Shown piece after piece: positions 36,017 through 43,407 of a stretch of DNA of 64,000 nt (position 1 is its first letter; every line of letters starts with the position of its first letter). A model generated the notes under the pieces. The model searched no databases. It was not told the origin of the DNA and worked only from the letters and a program-made list of their open reading frames with translations. The translations under genes and the position numbers were made by a program. This stretch comes from Cyclobacteriaceae bacterium (GTDB lineage: Bacteria; Bacteroidota; Bacteroidia; Cytophagales; Cyclobacteriaceae), in contig CP129487.1 of assembly GCA_030584025.1 (NCBI GenBank), positions 930,001 through 994,000 of the forward strand, read 5' to 3'.

Positions 36017-36366
36017 ATTGCCGTATTTAGCTTTTTTAGCATGGTAAAAAGGTTGTTAAGCGTCTCAATGCTGCCGTCAAGTTCTACAACAACCGAAACC
36101 TTTGCCGACTTACTTTTACTGTAAAATGTTGCCGGTTCCTCCAACATAGTAGGGTTGGATTTATACTGATAAAAATGATCAACCGTTTCGCCCAATGCAC
36201 GGGCAATAGTTTCCAGTCGATCAGACGGTATGCGATCTTTATAATCGTTCTCATACCGGTGGATCGTGTTCAGTGGAAATCCGGTTTTCTCAGCCAACTG
36301 CGTTTGGTTCAAACCTTTCGATTCCCGCAGCTTTTTCATTATATCTCCTAATTCAAGGGGCATCAT
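36013..36366 (-). CDS. XRE family repressor (CI-like)
   Basis: The 117-residue protein has an N-terminal XRE helix-turn-helix (KLRESKGLNQTQLAEKTGFPLNTIHRYE), helix IPSDRLETIARALGETVDHF, and a C-terminal helical part that could dimerise. It is divergent from a second regulator gene with 127 bp between the starts, rich in A/T and containing partial repeats of AAAATTTTCAAC-type sequence as candidate operators. This is the classical position of a lysogeny repressor. Confidence 0.82.
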   Translation of the reverse strand: MMPLELGDIMKKLRESKGLNQTQLAEKTGFPLNTIHRYENDYKDRIPSDRLETIARALGETVDHFYQYKSNPTMLEEPATFYSKSKSAKVSVVVELDGSIETLNNLFTMLKKLNTAI

Positions 36367-36493
36367 GCAAAAATTTTCAACAAAATTAAGAAGCTGAAAA
36401 TCAACTGTTTAATAAAAAAATTAGCATTTATAAGAAATAATTTTTGAAATATGCAAAATACCTGCCATGTTTGGACAATCAAACACAACACAC

Positions 36494-36817
36494 ATGGCCA
36501 AAGTCATTCCCATCTCAAAAAAAGGCAAGGCAAAGCACAAGTATAAGTACACCCTGAATGAGCAAGTGGGTTCATTGCCTCGCGCAACATCCATCGGTGA
36601 TGTTGTGAAGCATTTGCAGGATTATGGAATAAGTCAAAACGAATTTTATGCCGATCGCAAAATTCCTTTCGGTGCTAAATCTTCCATCCCGTCCGATCGC
36701 CTGTTTATCTACGCCCGCGTGTTCGATTGCAACGTGGAAGATTTACTGAACCACGACATACCGCAGGCTGAATCAATCCGCCAAAAACGATTGAAGGTTA
36801 AAACTTCTTTGAAGTAA
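36494..36817 (+). CDS. Second regulator, Cro-like partner of the repressor
   Basis: From the ATG at 36494 the product is 107 residues; an in-frame ATG lies nine codons earlier. The middle (IGDVVKHLQDYGISQNEFYADRKI) and particularly SSIPSDRLFIYARVFDCNVEDLL match, helix for helix, the divergent repressor's RIPSDRLETIARALGETVDHF. It is therefore a related DNA-binding protein with an altered recognition region and a basic N-terminus. It opens the rightward early transcript, the place of Cro. Confidence 0.65.
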   Translation: MAKVIPISKKGKAKHKYKYTLNEQVGSLPRATSIGDVVKHLQDYGISQNEFYADRKIPFGAKSSIPSDRLFIYARVFDCNVEDLLNHDIPQAESIRQKRLKVKTSLK

Positions 36818-36867
36818 AAAATTTTGCCCACAAGTGTAGAAATTTTTCCACGTAGAATTTTCACCCT

Positions 36868-37269
36868 ATGAACGCAAACCGAATAATAACCACACTGGCT
36901 ACCATTAAAGGCCAATTGCAGCGTAAGCAGTATTGCAGCCCCGAACAATTGCGCGTGCTACGCAAAGCACGGGCCAAATGGCAAAAGCGCCTCGATAATC
37001 TTATTAACACACCAACACCGGCAAGCCAGGTAAAAAAGCACACGCCACAGTTACCGCTGGGCCTTGCCCTGGTGTTGGGCGTGTTAATGCTTGCCTGCCA
37101 GCCAAAAAGCAAAGTAACCACACCCGATACGCTCAGTGATGCTGAATTGGTGGCTACAATCCAACACAGCAAACAGGATCATGCAACACGCATTTATAAA
37201 ATCAAAAGCACGAATTGCTTTGTGAGTATTACCAATAATCGATCATCCATTTCATGCCCCTGCCAATGA
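36868..37269 (+). CDS. Hypothetical early membrane protein
   Basis: The 133-residue product has a basic amphipathic N-terminal half, one membrane helix (LPLGLALVLGVLMLAC, residues about 58-73) with a cysteine that could be lipidated, and a short polar tail. It ends in an ATGA overlap with the next gene. Not recognised. Confidence 0.55.
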   Translation: MNANRIITTLATIKGQLQRKQYCSPEQLRVLRKARAKWQKRLDNLINTPTPASQVKKHTPQLPLGLALVLGVLMLACQPKSKVTTPDTLSDAELVATIQHSKQDHATRIYKIKSTNCFVSITNNRSSISCPCQ

Positions 37270-37517
37270 CTGTAAACATTACACCAAACCCACGCCTGCA
37301 CGAACAAACCATTGATGTGCTGGCCCTGTTTCAACGCACCGGCAGGTACGATTTAAAGCAGTTTTTGCACGTGCTCAATCAGCACGAAGATCGACACAAC
37401 ATTTATCGCAGCTCAATGGAGCAACTGATTAACAACCCAAAAAGCAAATACCATTTACTGTATTCGCTTAGTGGTGCCATACACTTTCAGGGTAAAATTT
37501 TAAACGCACAGCCATGA
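37266..37517 (+). CDS. Hypothetical small early protein
   Basis: The 83-residue product comes from the ATG at 37266, chosen because it forms the same ATGA junction used throughout this block. It is helical, basic and soluble (VLALFQRTGRYDLKQFLHVL). Not recognised. Confidence 0.5.
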   Translation: MTVNITPNPRLHEQTIDVLALFQRTGRYDLKQFLHVLNQHEDRHNIYRSSMEQLINNPKSKYHLLYSLSGAIHFQGKILNAQP

Positions 37518-37846
37518 CAACCATACAACAACAAATCAGCTTTGTAGAAGCCCTGCGCGATAGCTTTGATAACAACCAGCGCGAAGCCATGCAAAACACC
37601 TACCCGCCAAGTGTGGTGGCTGAGCTGCTGCGCGACATACACGAAAATTTGGTTGCCGTAAAACAGTTGCAGTTGGCTCAAACGCCAAAACTATGTAACG
37701 ACTGCAACCAACCGGTAAAACCCAACCATGCCATACACTTTGCAACGGATGGCGACAAAGTTTTAGTGCATAGGGGTGAGTATGTGTGCGAACGCTGCAC
37801 CGAACTGCGCAAATTGAAAACTGAAAACCATCACACACAGCTATGA
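37514..37846 (+). CDS. Small zinc-ribbon protein
   Basis: The 110-residue product has a helical N-terminal half, then a four-cysteine zinc ribbon: CNDC near residue 62 and CERC near residue 94. Such proteins in early phage regions often bind nucleic acid or host enzymes. Coupled by ATGA to both neighbours. Confidence 0.6.
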   Translation: MTTIQQQISFVEALRDSFDNNQREAMQNTYPPSVVAELLRDIHENLVAVKQLQLAQTPKLCNDCNQPVKPNHAIHFATDGDKVLVHRGEYVCERCTELRKLKTENHHTQL

Positions 37847-38019
37847 ACAACGGGGCTTCTGTAATAAAAGTAACGGTTGACAAGGTTGATGGTGTTGCCA
37901 ATACCAAAATTGATTTAACCCAAGCCAACATGACTACTTACGAACTGATTGGTGTGTTGGAAATGATTAAGCAAGATTTAATAAAAGCAAGTCGCGAACG
38001 TGCTAAACAAAAAACCTAA
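37843..38019 (+). CDS. Hypothetical 58-residue early protein
   Basis: ATG at 37843 overlaps the previous stop (ATGA); stop at 38017-38019. The peptide starts MNNGASVIKVTVDKVDG and ends in a basic helix. No recognisable domain. Confidence 0.55.
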   Translation: MNNGASVIKVTVDKVDGVANTKIDLTQANMTTYELIGVLEMIKQDLIKASRERAKQKT

Positions 38020-38024
38020 ACCAC

Positions 38025-38270
38025 ATGAACTTTTTACGATACCTGCGCCTGGGCAACTTTTGGTATTACAATGGCGTGTTCGCCATGCTGGTAATAGTGT
38101 TGCTGGTTATTTTTTACGTGTTGAAACTGGATGCCATTTTTTGGATAGCCATTTACTTGTACGCATCCTTACTTTTTGCCACGTTAATCGGCAACCTATT
38201 TCGCTGGCTGCAATACAAGCGATACAACCGGGCATACAAATTTTACAACGACAAAACCCGGTACAACTAA
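38025..38270 (+). CDS. Small two-helix membrane protein
   Basis: The 81-residue product has two membrane helices (residues about 18-35 and 40-60) and a basic, aromatic tail (RWLQYKRYNRAYKFYND). Its stop shares a base with the next ATG (TAATG). It could be an early membrane-remodelling protein. Confidence 0.6.
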   Translation: MNFLRYLRLGNFWYYNGVFAMLVIVLLVIFYVLKLDAIFWIAIYLYASLLFATLIGNLFRWLQYKRYNRAYKFYNDKTRYN

Positions 38271-38461
38271 TGACTAAACGGCAACGGCTTTTGCTGGTGG
38301 TAAAACAATTTGCTGAACGTGAATTGATCAACAATGTGCAGCAATGGGATTACATACAGGTACAGGCTTACACACACAAAATTGAAGCACTGAAAAACCG
38401 AATACCTAAACCCGTTGCACAGCCACCACGCATAAGCAGCCAACGTAAACTTTTTTATTGA
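38270..38461 (+). CDS. Hypothetical 63-residue basic protein
   Basis: ATG at 38270 follows the TAATG junction. A longer in-frame open frame begins at 38000 but would fully overlap the membrane protein gene, so I reject that extension. The product is helical and basic. Confidence 0.5.
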   Translation: MTKRQRLLLVVKQFAERELINNVQQWDYIQVQAYTHKIEALKNRIPKPVAQPPRISSQRKLFY

Positions 38462-38706
38462 TGCAAGAACCCAAACGCCCGGCAAAAATATACCTCGATC
38501 AAAAAACAAAGATCAACGGTATTGAAGTGGGCCACACATACGAAGGAGTAATTTATTTGATACACCACTATGAACACATCTTAGCCATAGCCACCCCACA
38601 GCAAATGAACGACAAAGCGCGCACCGATTGCGCCAAGCTGATCGAAAACCTGAAAATCCACAAAGAATTATATGAGCAAAGCAATAACACCAAACCCGGC
38701 AACTGA
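38461..38706 (+). CDS. Hypothetical early protein
   Basis: The 81-residue product starts at the ATG sharing one base with the previous TGA. KINGIEVGHTYEGVIYLIHHYEHIL suggests a small mixed alpha/beta fold. It overlaps the next gene by 35 bases. Confidence 0.5.
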   Translation: MQEPKRPAKIYLDQKTKINGIEVGHTYEGVIYLIHHYEHILAIATPQQMNDKARTDCAKLIENLKIHKELYEQSNNTKPGN

Positions 38707-38935
38707 AACACCTGAAGCCATCCGCGCCAGGCAGTTGGCCATCATTACGCATCGCATTGAAACGGTGGTGGGGTACCGCAACATGGTACAACACCAACCG
38801 TTGCGGGCCGTGCTCGACAAAGAACGGTACGACCGTGTGGTGCAAATGCTTTGGGATGAATACCAATTTAAACCTGAACCCATCGACAGCATTAAAGACA
38901 TCGCATACATTTTACAAAAACGCATAAACCCATGA
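38672..38935 (+). CDS. Hypothetical early protein
   Basis: The 87-residue, mostly helical product (TPEAIRARQLAIITHRIETVV) is coupled by ATGA to the next gene. Not recognised. Confidence 0.5.
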   Translation: MSKAITPNPATETPEAIRARQLAIITHRIETVVGYRNMVQHQPLRAVLDKERYDRVVQMLWDEYQFKPEPIDSIKDIAYILQKRINP

Positions 38936-39153
38936 AAAAGAAGTACGCAAAAATTACCCACGTTGATGGCACCACACACCTGATGCCCCTCGCTGGTTCG
39001 GCACTAAACATAGGCCAGCCGTTAAACGCACCTGAAAATATTGGTTCAGCCCTGCGCATTGCAAACACCGGCTATTGCCCCGATGCGAAAGCCCCACAAC
39101 CGGTAATTGTGCCGCCTGCGCAAATAAAATCGGTACAACTAATTGAACAATAA
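38932..39153 (+). CDS. Hypothetical early protein
   Basis: The 73-residue product starts MKKKYAKITHVDGTTH and has a proline-rich end. It is joined to the fusion enzyme by a one-base overlap (TAATG). Not recognised. Confidence 0.5.
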   Translation: MKKKYAKITHVDGTTHLMPLAGSALNIGQPLNAPENIGSALRIANTGYCPDAKAPQPVIVPPAQIKSVQLIEQ

Positions 39154-40565
39154 TGTACGATCAACACGAATACGAAAAAGTAAAAGCCTTTATGCAAGCC
39201 AAACGAACTACCATTTTAATCGGGTGCCCCATACACACCAGCCAGCTTGAACACAAAACCGCAAGCGCTATTCACTTTCCAAGTAACCGCACCGACCTGG
39301 ACATACTGAAAATTTTCAGCACCAGCAGTTTGCTGGCCACCAACTTTAACCGCATATGGAGCACCGCCCTTAACTACAATGCCGAACGCCCGCAAGAAAA
39401 GCACATCAAATGGTTTTTTCTGCTACATGGCGACATTGTGCCCGAACCAAATTGGGTTGATAAACTGATTGCCCTGGCCGAAAAGCACGAAACCGATTTA
39501 CTCAGCGTAGTGGTGCCGTTTAAAGATCAAAGCGGGCTAACCAGTACCGCGTTAGGTAGTCCGGATCCATTCAACATTGTTAGCCGCCTAACCATGCACC
39601 AGGTAATGGAGCTGCCGCCAACCTTTGGCGCTTCAGACTTGCACAAATACTTTCGGATGGCTGAGGCACCGGTGGCTGAGGCACTCGAAGCCACCGAATA
39701 CCCCATACTTGTTAACTCAGGGTGCATCATTGTAAACATGCAAATGCCTTATGCGCGCAGCCTGTATTTTACCATTAACGACCACATCCGCACCGATAAG
39801 CAAGGCCGGTTGTACCCCGTAACCGATCCGGAAGATTGGTTTTTTAGTCGCCTAATACAAAGCTATGGCGGCAAAGTAATGGCCACCCGCGAAGTAGAAG
39901 TTGCACACGTAGGCCAGCGCAATTACAACAACAACCAGGTGTGGGGTGCCACGTGGGATGATCACTATACCAACCAATTAACCAATAACCCTATGAACGG
40001 AACCATTTGGAGCCTCGAAGAAGCCAAAACCCTGCATGTACACTCGCCCGGCCTTGCGCATTGGCTTTGCGCAAATTTAAGTGCGCAACAACCCGTGTTT
40101 GATTTTGGGTGTGGCATTGGCCGGTACTTAAAAGCCCTGGAAGATAACGGCTTTACCGAAGTAATGGGTTACGAAGGCACACCCGGCATAAAGCAAATAG
40201 CCGTAACCGATGCCGTTGAAGAATTTGACATTACTAAAATGCACACCATAAAGCCAAAAAACATCATGCGTGGCCAGGTGTTGTGCATTGAAGTGCTGGA
40301 GCACATACGCCCGGAAGATGAAAGCAACGTGCTGGATACACTAACCAATTTTTGCAACAGCACATTGGTATTAAGTTGGGCCATTGAAGGGCAAAACGGC
40401 CACGGCCACATCAATTGCCGCAATGCCGACTACGTAGTACCAACCGTTGAAGCCCGTGGCTTTAAAATAGATTTTGTGCGCACCATGCAGGCACGCGCAG
40501 CAGCCGCATGTTCGCCAACACTGGCGTTTTTCAATCAATCGTTGTACGTGTTTAACCGGGTGTAG
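39153..40565 (+). CDS. Glycosyltransferase-methyltransferase fusion
   Basis: The 470-residue protein joins two domains. Residues 1-260 resemble a GT-A glycosyltransferase: an early strand TILIGCPIHTSQLE, the FFLLHGDIVPEPNWVDKLIAL segment where GT-A enzymes carry the metal-binding acidic motif, and a PVTDPEDWFFSRLI region. Residues about 300-470 form a class I SAM methyltransferase, with motif I VFDFGCGIGRYLKAL (D317) and the post-I acid in GYEGTPG. The gene lies in the early block, so it may modify DNA, capsid or host glycans. Sugar and acceptor are unknown. Confidence 0.75.
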   Translation: MYDQHEYEKVKAFMQAKRTTILIGCPIHTSQLEHKTASAIHFPSNRTDLDILKIFSTSSLLATNFNRIWSTALNYNAERPQEKHIKWFFLLHGDIVPEPNWVDKLIALAEKHETDLLSVVVPFKDQSGLTSTALGSPDPFNIVSRLTMHQVMELPPTFGASDLHKYFRMAEAPVAEALEATEYPILVNSGCIIVNMQMPYARSLYFTINDHIRTDKQGRLYPVTDPEDWFFSRLIQSYGGKVMATREVEVAHVGQRNYNNNQVWGATWDDHYTNQLTNNPMNGTIWSLEEAKTLHVHSPGLAHWLCANLSAQQPVFDFGCGIGRYLKALEDNGFTEVMGYEGTPGIKQIAVTDAVEEFDITKMHTIKPKNIMRGQVLCIEVLEHIRPEDESNVLDTLTNFCNSTLVLSWAIEGQNGHGHINCRNADYVVPTVEARGFKIDFVRTMQARAAAACSPTLAFFNQSLYVFNRV

Positions 40566-40567
40566 CC

Positions 40568-40855
40568 ATGAGAAATTTTTGTAAGAAAGTGAAGCAATTT
40601 TTTTACGGCAAAGAAATTTTGATGGCGTTATACGATAGGCGTACACAAGTAATGACCATACATTATACCAACGAAACCACGGAAAAATACAAAGGCAGTG
40701 GCACGGTTTGGTATTTACTTCCATTGATGAAGCGTTGCGAAACATACCAGGAAGGCATGTTGTGTAAAATTTGGGAGTACATTTTAGAATGGGGTAACCC
40801 ATACCCGATTGCACACCAAAAGCATGAACCACAAATTGCTAAAAGCCATGAGTAA
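40568..40855 (+). CDS. Hypothetical protein (KTSC-like)
   Basis: The 95-residue product contains LYDRRTQVMTIHYTNETTEKYKGSGTVWYLL, which resembles KTSC-type small domains (a Tyr-rich strand followed by a Gly). It may bind nucleic acid or protein; this is a weak match. It overlaps the next start by 8 bases. Confidence 0.5.
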   Translation: MRNFCKKVKQFFYGKEILMALYDRRTQVMTIHYTNETTEKYKGSGTVWYLLPLMKRCETYQEGMLCKIWEYILEWGNPYPIAHQKHEPQIAKSHE

Positions 40856-41012
40856 ACACGCCCGCATAAGACGCGCCAAACAGCTTACCAACTTTGTGGC
40901 TGAGCTGGAGCAACAGCGCACCCGGCTAAAAGCAAAAGTAATTACCGCCTTTGTAGCCGGTGCCGTATTCGGTTTTGTGTTCTATCACTTTTTAACCCTG
41001 TTAACGCCATGA
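40848..41012 (+). CDS. Small coiled-coil protein with a C-terminal membrane helix
   Basis: From ATG 40848 the 54-residue product has a basic helix (KHARIRRAKQLTNFVAELEQQ) and one membrane anchor (VITAFVAGAVFGFVFYHFLTLL). An ATG 24 bases upstream is possible. It overlaps the Gp37/Gp68 gene by four bases. Confidence 0.5.
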   Translation: MSKHARIRRAKQLTNFVAELEQQRTRLKAKVITAFVAGAVFGFVFYHFLTLLTP

Positions 41013-41878
41013 ACAAAACAACAATTGAATGGACTGACTACACCTGGAACCCCGTAACCGGGTGCACCAAAGTATCGCAAGGCTGCAAAAACTGTTATGC
41101 CGAAACCATTGCCAACCGCTTTTGGGGCGATCGGAAATTTACCGATGTAATGACGCACCCTGAGCGATTTGATCAAATACGCATGAATGACAAAAAATGG
41201 GATGGTAAAAAGGTTTTCGTGTGCAGCATGAGTGATTTATTTCATCCGCATGTGCCTTTCAATTTTATCGCAGATGTGTTCCGTGAATTTTGGTATTTAC
41301 CGAATACTACTTTTCAAATTCTAACTAAAAGACCTGACATAGCGCTTGATTTTTTCCAGTCGAAAGCAAACGACTTGAGGTTTATTATGCCAATGGATAA
41401 CGTTTGGATTGGCACAAGCTGCGAAGATCAGGCCACAGCAAACGAACGCATACCCCTGCTACTGCAAATACCCGCGGCCGTGCGTTTCCTTTCATGCGAA
41501 CCGCTTTTAGGTCCAATTGATTTATCCGCATACTTATCCCCCCTGGAGGGGGGCAAGGGGGGTGTTCATTGGGTAATAGCCGGTGGCGAAAGCGGCCACG
41601 GTGCCAGGCCCATGCACCCCGATTGGGTGCGCTCGCTACGCGATCAGTGCGCAAGCGCAAACGTGCCGTTCTTTTTTAAGCAGTGGGGCGAGTGGGCAAC
41701 ATGGACGGACGTGGCAGAAAATTCCGAAACAACTTTTGATTTAGATAAAATTGATAAGTACAAGTGTACGGTCATTGATGAAGAAAGTAAACATCCTATT
41801 CTACTCTACAAAGTAGGTAAGAAAATTTCCGGCAACACACTCGATGGCAAACAACACCTTGAATTTCCGAAGCTATGA
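41009..41878 (+). CDS. Phage Gp37/Gp68 family protein (DUF5131)
   Basis: The 289-residue protein carries the full signature: IEWTDYTWNPVTGCTKVSQGCKNCYAE (C-x-n-C-x2-C), VFVCSMSDLFH, FQILTKRPD, NVWIGTSCEDQ, RFLSCEPLLGPI, HWVIAGGESG and PFFFKQWGEW. The cysteines suggest a metal or iron-sulfur site in a TIM-barrel-like fold. The family is frequent in phages and mobile elements but has no proven role. Residues about 177-187 (SPLEGGKGG) come from a host-type GC-rich repeat inserted in frame between two conserved blocks. Confidence 0.88.
   Translation: MNKTTIEWTDYTWNPVTGCTKVSQGCKNCYAETIANRFWGDRKFTDVMTHPERFDQIRMNDKKWDGKKVFVCSMSDLFHPHVPFNFIADVFREFWYLPNTTFQILTKRPDIALDFFQSKANDLRFIMPMDNVWIGTSCEDQATANERIPLLLQIPAAVRFLSCEPLLGPIDLSAYLSPLEGGKGGVHWVIAGGESGHGARPMHPDWVRSLRDQCASANVPFFFKQWGEWATWTDVAENSETTFDLDKIDKYKCTVIDEESKHPILLYKVGKKISGNTLDGKQHLEFPKL
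41538..41562. repeat. GC-rich palindromic repeat inside a coding region
   Basis: CCCCCC (41538-41543), TGGA, GGGGGG (41548-41553), CAA, GGGGGG (41557-41562) is a typical Bacteroidota intergenic repeat, here kept in frame inside the DUF5131 gene. Related host copies lie near 13.3 and 18.5 kb. Confidence 0.7.
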
Positions 41879-42114
41879 AACCAAAAATTAAAATTAAGTT
41901 GGTTGGCGATAATGCTTTTTATTGGATTGATGCCAACCAATTTACACGTATTACCCGTATTCCGCTTTCAGATGAAAAACCTGTTGGTTTAGCCTACAAT
42001 ATCAATGGTGAGTTAAGGCTTACTGGCGCTGGTAGATTATTTACGCTTCGCAATTCATCTCAAAAAGTAATGCAGGAAATAATTGCGGCCGTAAATGCCA
42101 CAGTAGGTCTATAA
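41875..42114 (+). CDS. Hypothetical small protein
   Basis: The 79-residue product is beta-rich (KIKIKLVGDNAFYWIDANQF) with a C-terminal helix. It starts inside the previous stop (ATGA). Not recognised. Confidence 0.5.
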   Translation: MKPKIKIKLVGDNAFYWIDANQFTRITRIPLSDEKPVGLAYNINGELRLTGAGRLFTLRNSSQKVMQEIIAAVNATVGL

Positions 42115-42127
42115 AAAAGTAAATCCA

Positions 42128-42280
42128 ATGAAATTCCCCATACGCATACTATCCAAACGCCTGCACCTGGAGCAAACACTGGCCGCCAAAGGTGCCGACC
42201 GTTTTGCACCCAAGCGCGTGAAGGAACTCAAAGAAGCTATTGAACTTTTACAAACACAAAAACAGCAAATCAGCAAATGA
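42128..42280 (+). CDS. Small basic helical protein (50 residues)
   Basis: ATG at 42128 and stop at 42278-42280 overlap the primase start by four bases. The peptide is basic and helical (KRLHLEQTLAAKGADRFAPK), so it could bind DNA or the primase. Confidence 0.5.
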   Translation: MKFPIRILSKRLHLEQTLAAKGADRFAPKRVKELKEAIELLQTQKQQISK

Positions 42281-43389
42281 TTTCACCCGGCACCATTGAA
42301 CGCATACGCGAATTACCTGTGTACGACATAATCAGTCGGTACATTGACCTGAAACGCGCAGGCGCAAACTATACGGCACTAAGCCCGTTCACCAGCGAAA
42401 AAACACCATCGTTTTACGTAGTGCCGGCAAAAAATATTTTTAAATGTTTCAGCACGGGCAAGGGTGGCGATGCCATACGCTTTGTAATGGAGCTGAACAA
42501 CATGGATTTTGTTTCGGCCATTGTTGACATTGCCGGCAAAGTGGGCGAACGTGTGGAGTATGAAGAAACCGAAAAGGCTACCGAACAACAAACCGAACGC
42601 GAACAACTGTACAAAATTATGCTGGCCGCTTCCAGGCGTTACAACGAACAGCTAAACGCTTTACACAATACACACCCGGCAGCGCTGGAGCTGGCCAACC
42701 GGCAATTCACCAACGACACCGTGGCACAATGGCAAATTGGTTGGGCACCGGGCGATGTTTCCGGTGGCTATACACCCGATGCCTGGAAGTTTTTAACCAG
42801 CATCCTGCACGAAAAAGCGCTAATCGGGCCAGCGCTTAAAATCGGGTTGGTAACCGAAAAGGATAAAGTAGTGTATGATACCTTCCGCAATCGCATTATG
42901 TTTCCCATCCACAACCATTTGGGCCGAGTAGTCGGGTTTGGTGGCCGGGCCTTAACACCCGATAAGTACAACCCCAAATACATGAACAGCCCCGAAAGTG
43001 TGCTATTTGATAAAAAGCGTGTGTTGTTTGGCCTGCACTATGCGCAGCAAGCCATACGCACCGTAAAGTGGGCCGGGTTAGTTGAAGGGTACACCGATGT
43101 AATCAGCTTTCACCAGGCCGGGCACGAAAACACCGTAGGTACCTGTGGCACAGCCTTAACACCTGAACAATGTGCCCTGCTTAAAAAGTACACCAACAAG
43201 GTGGTGTTATTCCCGGATCCGGATGCCGCTGGAGAAGCCAGCGCACTGCGCAGCATTGATTTACTTACCCAACACGGTTTTGAAACCGCCATTGTGCCCA
43301 TGCCCAAAACCGATGATGGAAAAAAGATAGATCCGGATGAATTGATAAGGGCTTTTGCCAATGTTAAACATGAACCCGAAACCGTATAA
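42277..43389 (+). CDS. DnaG-like primase with a ligand-free zinc domain
   Basis: The 370-residue protein has the CHC2-type N-terminal domain (IDLKRAGANYTALSPFTSEKTPSF, IFKCFSTGKGGDAIRFVM), but three of the four zinc ligands are replaced: S36 and T39 for C and H, T60 for C; only C57 remains. Bacteroidota chromosomal DnaG shows the same loss as I recall it, so the gene belongs to that lineage. The primase core and TOPRIM follow: FPIHNHLGRVVGFGGRAL, LVEGYTDVISFHQAG, and the metal pair in VLFPDPDAAG. It stops after TOPRIM, with no C-terminal helicase-binding domain, and the helicase is encoded next. Confidence 0.9.
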   Translation: MISPGTIERIRELPVYDIISRYIDLKRAGANYTALSPFTSEKTPSFYVVPAKNIFKCFSTGKGGDAIRFVMELNNMDFVSAIVDIAGKVGERVEYEETEKATEQQTEREQLYKIMLAASRRYNEQLNALHNTHPAALELANRQFTNDTVAQWQIGWAPGDVSGGYTPDAWKFLTSILHEKALIGPALKIGLVTEKDKVVYDTFRNRIMFPIHNHLGRVVGFGGRALTPDKYNPKYMNSPESVLFDKKRVLFGLHYAQQAIRTVKWAGLVEGYTDVISFHQAGHENTVGTCGTALTPEQCALLKKYTNKVVLFPDPDAAGEASALRSIDLLTQHGFETAIVPMPKTDDGKKIDPDELIRAFANVKHEPETV

Positions 43390-43407
43390 CCATTTTTTTA
43401 TTTGCCC

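Noticed and set aside
38000..38461. 153-codon open frame in the early block
   Set aside because: It would completely overlap the two-helix membrane protein gene; the coupled ATG at 38270 explains the real coding part.
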